Assembly: GCF_963855985.1 (NCBI RefSeq)
Contig: NC_087092.1
Span: 11,842,001-11,906,000, forward strand
Source of the DNA: Ostrinia nubilalis
Lineage: Eukaryota; Arthropoda; Insecta; Lepidoptera; Crambidae
DNA: 64,000 nucleotides
Reading direction: 5' to 3'
Shown here piece by piece: positions 57,719 through 64,000 of the stretch; position 1 is the first letter of the stretch, and every line of letters starts with the position of its first letter. The notes under the pieces were generated by a model, which was given only the letters and a program-made list of their open reading frames with translations, had not been told where the DNA came from and did no database searches. A program made the translations under genes and the position numbers.

Positions 57719-60248
57719 TAGTTAAAGCCACATAACTGCAAACTAAAATAAACTTAAGCAATTACGAAAACAGTCCCAACAACGCTAAGAAAAAGGTCCA
57801 CGGAAAACGTAAAAGTGTCTCTCTTTATTGACACCGACATTGATATAAAAGCCGCCATATGTTCCAATATCTGAAAACTTCTGAATGAGTCTTCATATCA
57901 AGCTTACGTCGTAAAAGATTCAATTCAAAGGCAAAAGAATAGGAACGACCGACAAAGGGGACTCGGCGCTAGCGCGATTATTTCAGTATTGAAGCTGTAT
58001 ACAATTGGCACACGACCAACGAAAATATAAAAGGGCATCTTATATTTAGCTATCTGGATAACAAGATACAAGTTTTTGAGAGAAAAATGCGAATGTTGAC
58101 AATGATATTCGATTTCGACTTCAGTGGTCGTGATCGTTTCGCCAAGTATAAAACAGTAAATGTGAACGTATTAATTGAATCAATATCTATAAAGAATGCT
58201 AGGTGACTATAGGTCACTCTATGTATATTGTTTGATAGACTACGTAAAGGTATTCTACTGGTGCAATTGTATACAACAGTGGCTGTATTGTTAACGTGAT
58301 CCAACTGGTTAAACAAAGAACAATTTCTCATGGTTTTGTATATTTGAATCCATCTGATTACAAACACACAGTTCAATGTTGGTTTAAAGAACAAAGGATT
58401 AGAACTTCTAAGTCGAATGACGAGATGAACGTTGCGAAGCTTTGATGGTATTTATTTTTCATAACATCTGATCTAGATATAGGTAGATAGATTGATCAAA
58501 TGTAACTCTAAGATCCGTATAATGCTCACAACTACATTTCAACTTAGTCATAGATTCAGCCCTAAGATTTAAAAATATAGAAATTCAACTTTTCAGGAAG
58601 CTTCAATTCATAAGTAAAAAGTAACTTATTAGTAATCTGTGACGATACCAGTAAAATATCTCTGAGAAAATCGCCTATTTCAATAATTTTAAATTATGTG
58701 TTCTTTATTGTACATGTTGTAATTACTATAAACACTGATATCCTTAAAATATTTCATACAATCAAATACCTACATACATTTCAAAATTATAGTCAGTTTC
58801 ATTGCTTCTACTTCATACCATTTATTTTTATTTATTGCATGTTTACCTCCAACGTTATATCACTACACAAGCATTGCAGTTTCAAAGTCAACCGTTAAGA
58901 TCCCCGAGGAGCTCGTAAAGTACACTGTCGCGGGATTAACCGGGATCTCATACCGGGATCCGGGATAACCGGGACTGGCGACGTTGGCAATTGGCTCAGC
59001 ATTGTTTGCCCCTTGTAAAACGAGGTTTAATGCTTTGGACAACAATACTTGTGTGAACAATGGTATGTCAACGATATAAATAAAGTAAATAATGTTGGCA
59101 ATAATTTTGTTTGTTTGTTACGAACTGCTAAATCAATTTTGGTGAATTTTGCATAGAGATTTGTCCTGGGAGAAGGACACAATAGTATTCTTGGAGATTA
59201 TTAAGAAATTCCATTTTTATTAAACAATATTTTCTTAAATTCCTGTCATGATTACCATTGCCTAATGATAATGATAAAGAAACTTTTTTCTTTATTTATA
59301 AAGTACGAGTACAATTAGCTAATTTCAAAGACTCCTTCAAAAGCTCCGATTCCTTGAAACTGTACTTTAGATTCTGAATTCTTAAACTACAAATATATTA
59401 GTTTGCTCTTAGTAAAATGAGTAGCTCAAGCATATACGGCTATATTACTTCGGGCAAATAAGACTTTCTTAGACGTCATGTAGAGATTCGCTTTTTATAA
59501 AACTAACGATGTACATGTTAAAGTTTTGCCCTAGTTCTAGAAATCCTTCATATTAATTAGTTGTTTGAATTTTATGTACACTAAAGACAGAGTTATCAAA
59601 TAAAATTCCAAGAAAATTTTAATGCCCGAACGTTCTGCATTTTACATGCAAGTAATTCATAATATACGTGTACGTTTGCGAAGTTTTATGAGGGACACAA
59701 TAAACTTTGTTACTTTAAACATTTTACGGCAAACATAAAATATAAATATTCAAAGCATGCGATATCGTTACACGGTCGCGCCATAGCGGTAATGGGGTAC
59801 ATGTTTTTGCTTTTCGGAAACTTTTATAAGCTTTTCTCCTTGTCCATAATAGAGGAAAATTCGGTAAAATCTATATGGTAAATCTATAGGTAGCATTACC
59901 TATAAATACGAAAGTTACTCTATCTATTGTAACCTTTTCACTCCTAAGGTTCATAGAATAATTTGGATTTAATTTTATGTACAGAGAAGGTTTGATGAGA
60001 TTGTACCTTGGAAAATGATAAAGGCTACTTTTTATTGCAAAATAAGTCTTGAAGCTGCGACTGCAGATTTATTAAATGCTAAAGTGATAAATTGGTAATA
60101 AGTATAATTTTAACCAAATAATCTTTTGTACAAAGCTGTCTGGCGCTATTCGCCACTTTCTGCGACCTTTACCAGATCGTCGCTCCACGCAAATGAAGAC
60201 CTGCTTACAAATAGTTAGCCAATTGGTATACAATTCAACCAATTTGTC
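57719..60248. other. Non-coding DNA upstream of the EcR-A exon
   Basis: No gene supported. At 58930-58976 the word CCGGGAT is repeated (ACCGGGATCTCATACCGGGA, TCCGGGATAACCGGGAC), perhaps an eroded repeat. Confidence 0.4.
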
Positions 60249-60530
60249 GGCCGTTTGGTGTAGTGGTTCAGAACGGACTACTATGCCGAGAGGTCCCGGG
60301 TTCGATTCCCGGCCGGGCAGAAATTGAAATGATGAATTTTAATTTCTGTGACGGGTCTGGATGTGACTATGTATAATATTTATGTGTTTTTAAAAAAAAA
60401 AGTATATAAGTAGTATATCCGTTAAGCTAGCACCCATAACACAAGCATTAAGTTGCTTACTTTGGGGCTAGCTGGCGCTGTGTGAAATTGTCCAAAGATT
60501 TATTTATTATTTATAATTTATTTTAATAGC
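60249..60530 (+). mobile_element. tRNA-derived SINE
   Basis: The head resembles a tRNA gene with an A box (TGGTGTAGTGG, 60257-60267) and a B box (GGTTCGATTCC, 60299-60309), the internal RNA polymerase III promoter. It is followed by a tRNA-unrelated body with AAGCTAGCACCCATAACACA and TTACTTTGGGGCTAGCTGGC, and an AT-rich tail. The body is one I recognise as frequent in lepidopteran genomes. The head cannot fold as a complete tRNA, so it is not a tRNA gene. Confidence 0.8.
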
Positions 60531-60682
60531 TCTTCTTTCTGCGAAGCTCCTCCTTTATTAGCGTCTACTGTACCTTACCCATGGCAGGGTCCAAGGGAAG
60601 CCTGTAATCTGCTTATGGTTTAAGCCTTTTCACACCAGACTGTCCACTCAAAAAAAAAGCATTAATTCAAAATAACTTTCCG

Positions 60683-60799
60683 ACGATCTGGTAAAGGTCG
60701 CGGGAAGAGCCGGGATGCGGGCAGCGCAGGACCGTTCATTATGGAAAACCTTGGGGGAGGCCTTTGTCCAGCAGTGGACGTCATTTGGCTGAAACGACG
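60683..60799 (+). mobile_element. 117-bp, 5'-truncated RTE-type insertion
   Basis: It encodes the last 35 residues of an RTE-type ORF (starting DLVKVAG, ending QQWTSFG, stop at 60790-60792) plus a short ACGACG tail. A perfect 11-bp duplication ATAACTTTCCG flanks it (60672-60682, 60800-60810), proving a single recent insertion. Confidence 0.92.
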
Positions 60800-60810
60800 A
60801 TAACTTTCCG

Positions 60811-62015
60811 TGATGCAGTTTATATTCTGCTTTCCTTTTTAGTTTTATGTACTTCTATCTAAGATGTGAAAACGTCTAAATATTATTTCCTGGAAAACTC
60901 ATAAAAGATGTCTGAAGGTTTCAGAATAGAGTTTATTTGTAGAGTTTCTTTCATACGTAATAAAAAGAGTTTCTAATAAACAAGTTATGTCGTTAGAGCT
61001 AATTTAGTTTGTGTTGTATTATTTATCACAATCTTACAGATTTATGTTCTAGAGTTACACCCACCCATGGAAAGGTTAGTAAGCAACCCTTTAACCTTTA
61101 TAGAGCCGTATGGTGTACGTACCTAAAATAGGGTTAAAAAGGTTAAGCTCGTTTATTATTCACGTTGTATTTTGGGCTTTCCGCCTTGGAACATGTAGCG
61201 AAGACTCGAAGTCATCGACCAATATACATTTGTATTTTCGTTATTAACAATTTCTTATTGACAAGTTTCATTATTTTTACTTTACAGTCACGAACTAACT
61301 CATTAGTTAGATTCTAACACTTATGAAATGAAAACTACAATAGAAAAGTTGAATAATAAAAGTTCTAGGATATTACCGGTACTGTGTTCACAAATTCTTA
61401 AATGGAAAAATGAAATAAAAAATAACTAACAGAGATCCCCATCCAACTATAACCTCTTAAAACAGCTGTCAAAAACTATACAAACCACTAACCAAAAGTG
61501 GAATGATAAACAAATATCTGATCTAAACCAACGGACCTAAGATAAACAATCGATCATCAATGATTCACCTATTCCATAACGAACATGACCGGCTGCTCGT
61601 CGACGCGTTGCGCGGGCGCAGAGAAAGCGCGTGACGTCACGACCTCGACACGCTCACCTACTTGCGGCGCCTGCGCCAACCCACTTCCAGCCAATGTCGG
61701 CGGGCTTTCTCTGATATCTACCCTGATGTTTTAAATTAAGAGATACAATCCTAGCTTAAAGGTGGAGAAGATCATAAGCTTCTTACAACTGGCTTAAGGC
61801 GTTTATTTACTGTGGGAATTTAAAAGTTTCTTTCGAAATTCCATATCGTTCGAAAAGTGGAAGCATTTTTGTATCGTAAAAGACAGTTTTGTTTACTTCT
61901 TCGGATTTCTTTGTACACAGCATGCCTGAGAATGGTTAGCCCACTTTTCTTTTTAAAGAGTGCTAAATAAAACAAGAGTTTCCCACCATATTGGTATATT
62001 CTATTACACAATCAT
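60811..62015. other. Non-coding DNA with a CpG-rich patch
   Basis: 61590-61720 is CpG-rich and holds a CRE palindrome at 61632-61639. On the minus strand it also holds a good donor (CAAGTAG followed by GTGAGC, near 61660). It might be a 5' exon or promoter of EcR-A, but no coding frame or start site supports this. Confidence 0.3.
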
Positions 62016-62024
62016 AGAGTAACA

Positions 62025-62119
62025 AACATAGAGCAGGACCGTTCATTGTGGAAAACCTTGGGGGAGGCCTTTGTCCAGCAGTGGACGTCATTTGGCTGAA
62101 AAGAAGAAGAAGAAGAAGA
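62025..62119 (+). mobile_element. 95-bp, 5'-truncated RTE-type insertion with AGA tail
   Basis: CAGGACCGTTCATTGTGGAA onward to GGCTGA matches the 60683 copy, followed by an (AGA)n tail. AGAGTAACA occurs at 62016-62024 and 62120-62128 as the target duplication. Confidence 0.82.
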
Positions 62120-62128
62120 AGAGTAACA

Positions 62129-64000
62129 TTCTTCTTAACACTTCTTGGGCGGACCAAAGACAAGACTAAAAAGTTTGTAATACACAAAAGCTGGACTTTC
62201 TATACTTTTCAGGTAAGCTAGAGTCTCTCTAACTTCAAATCATGGACTAGAAGAGAAAGGAAAAGTACTCTTGATGAACGAGACCCACTGAATGCATAAG
62301 CAGTATCAATCAAAATGTTTCTGGTCTGTTCCATAATGCAGGTCAGGGGCGTTTAGCAGACTTTCTCTGCATACGTGCCAGTCTTCACGATCCACGAACG
62401 TTCGAGATGGTGGGCCAAGGCAAGGTTCGCGTTATATTATGTAAGCTGATATTATGGTTCCTTTTGTATTAATTAACTAGTTACTATGTGGTAAAGAGTT
62501 GCTTGTTAAAATTTACTATTGTAACAATATAACTTTATCCAGCCTAACCCTCATAAATTTTAGCCCGATAGTCAGAAAGTTGTTCTAACCCAAGTTTACT
62601 AATCCAAACAATTGCTAATCGACTCAGCTATTATTCCTAGAAATCGAGTCTGAATTTGACCTCAATCTCTCTGTAATCAAGTAAATGATGTTACTTGTTC
62701 TATTGCACCTTCAATAAATAATAATATTAGGGCATACGGCATTTTTTTTAAATAAAAAATACGAATTATTGTTGCTTTCTTTTTGTATTGGCCCTAGTGG
62801 GCGCTGAATGTTCGAGAAGGTTAAGGGCCCGGTCAACTGGGAAAGTCAAAGAATGTTAAGAATCTGTAGTTTCTCCTTTAACATCAAGGCGTTATTTTTC
62901 GAACACTATCTCGTACATTTAAAGAAGTGGCAAGCGAAGATGGCGTAGGCATGGTTTTTGAACATGGAGTAATATTATGATGTAACATAGGCATGTAAAG
63001 TGTAGGTAGGTGCAAATGGTAAAAAACTCGCTGTCTAAATAATAGAAACCGTACTTACAAGTTCCGTTCAAAGGAATTTCCCTTACGGAGCCAATTTTAA
63101 GCTTATTATATGTATTTATTCATCCACTATTGACTATTCTCGAATGTACGAGTAATATCAGTACAGGTTTCTCCCAACGAACGGCTAGCAACGAGACGTC
63201 GCATTAATGCAACTGCTATAACTACTTTCGCTTGTATTTACTTTAATGCATTTGACATCATTACATTCATAACTTTCAAGACTTCTACTTCCCAGGATGG
63301 GTGTGTAAGTATGCAGTTTGTCATTTCAAGGTGCTGGAACTACTTAGTTTGTGCCATAACAATGAGACGGTATGAGAGCCGGCGCCGCCGATAAAATCGA
63401 ATGTGCTCTTTAATTTTTACTCGCGGCATCCGAACATCAGAGTATTGGTCTCTGAGCCAACAATGCCAAGTTGTCCGGCACATCGTAACGTCCACGTTAC
63501 CACCTCGTCCCACGAAACTCCACCAGCGCGCAGAGGATTCGCTTTTACGACGAACCATAAACTTTTATTACTCATTACGATAACGTTAGAGTAAAATACG
63601 CGAGAGCAATCGAAAGAATGTAAGTGCCAGCTCGTTTCGCCAGCACCAGCGCGTCGCGTCTTGTTTCCAGAAATATTCAAAGACGAAGCGATTGCGATCG
63701 CTGATTTATGCGTTCCATACACGGGGGATATTCAGTGAAATAAATCCGGTGCGGTTCGTAGAGCGCTGTATAAAGTATCTGCGGTCAGTATTTGCTGCTC
63801 GTATAAAGAGTGTGAGACGTGTCGGTGTCCTGAGAATGTTCCGGAATGCATAAAGCGTCGTCGTGACGTAGTGGGTAGCCGGCGTGGCGTCGTTTGGGAC
63901 CGATGCAGGTCCGTCGCAATCTAAATGCAAAACTCCTCGACTTCGACATTAAGAATTGTCGATGACGCGGAAATAGAATTTACGAGTGTCGCCCGTGGAG
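62129..64000. other. Non-coding DNA, CpG-rich toward the edge
   Basis: From about 63350 to the end, CpG density rises and overlapping open frames appear on both strands, none recognisable. On the minus strand this lies upstream of the EcR-A exon, so it could be regulatory or 5' UTR sequence. No exon boundary can be defended. Confidence 0.35.

Noticed and set aside
60249..60320. Possible tRNA gene
   Set aside because: A and B boxes are present but the arms do not pair as a tRNA, and a SINE body follows.
63340..63930. Overlapping frames on both strands
   Set aside because: Stop-poor because of CpG-rich composition; no start context, splice sites or recognisable motif.

Overview
The window reads as intronic/intergenic DNA of a moth or butterfly (Lepidoptera). 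Three things support this. One host coding exon, on the minus strand at 57107-57391, matches the A-isoform N-terminal region of the ecdysone receptor (EcR) as it looks in Lepidoptera. The dispersed repeats are typical of Lepidoptera: RTE-type tails ending in GGCCTTTGTCCAGCAGTGG, a tRNA-derived SINE, and MITEs such as AGGCTGAGTTGCACCA. Base composition is AT-rich, with many TA-flanked small DNA elements.

Layout. 1-1723: unique AT-rich DNA with one MITE. 1729-11801: a very young Ty1/copia retrotransposon on the minus strand, with identical 182-bp LTRs and target duplication ACGTT. About 5.1 kb of a P-element/THAP9-like DNA transposon sits in its leader, with a six-exon transposase gene. 11.8-22.7 kb: anonymous DNA with MITEs, a Helitron-like 3' end, short RTE insertions and a PIF/Harbinger-like MITE. 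22742-29610: a TA-flanked DNA element split by a young BEL/Pao retrotransposon (23232-28626, identical 492-bp LTRs, target duplication ACAAT) that has lost its integrase core. 29.6-54 kb: more MITEs, tandem arrays and a long near-perfect palindrome at 48.5-48.8 kb. 54749-56020: a dead mariner-like element. 56195-57107: a degenerate tandem array that resembles the splice-donor end of the EcR exon. 57.4-64 kb: DNA upstream of the EcR-A exon, with a SINE and short RTE insertions.

How it fits together. If the EcR call is right, transcription runs toward lower coordinates, and everything below 57107 is first-intron DNA of at least 57 kb; I found no DNA-binding-domain exon in it. The intron has been a landing pad for recent transposition, with perfect target duplications at several sites. 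Both large minus-strand transposon genes (copia pol and the P-like transposase) are interrupted by one apparent extra A in an A-run, which is either real inactivation or a homopolymer error in the assembly. I see no bacterial features, no CRISPR array and no complete host gene.
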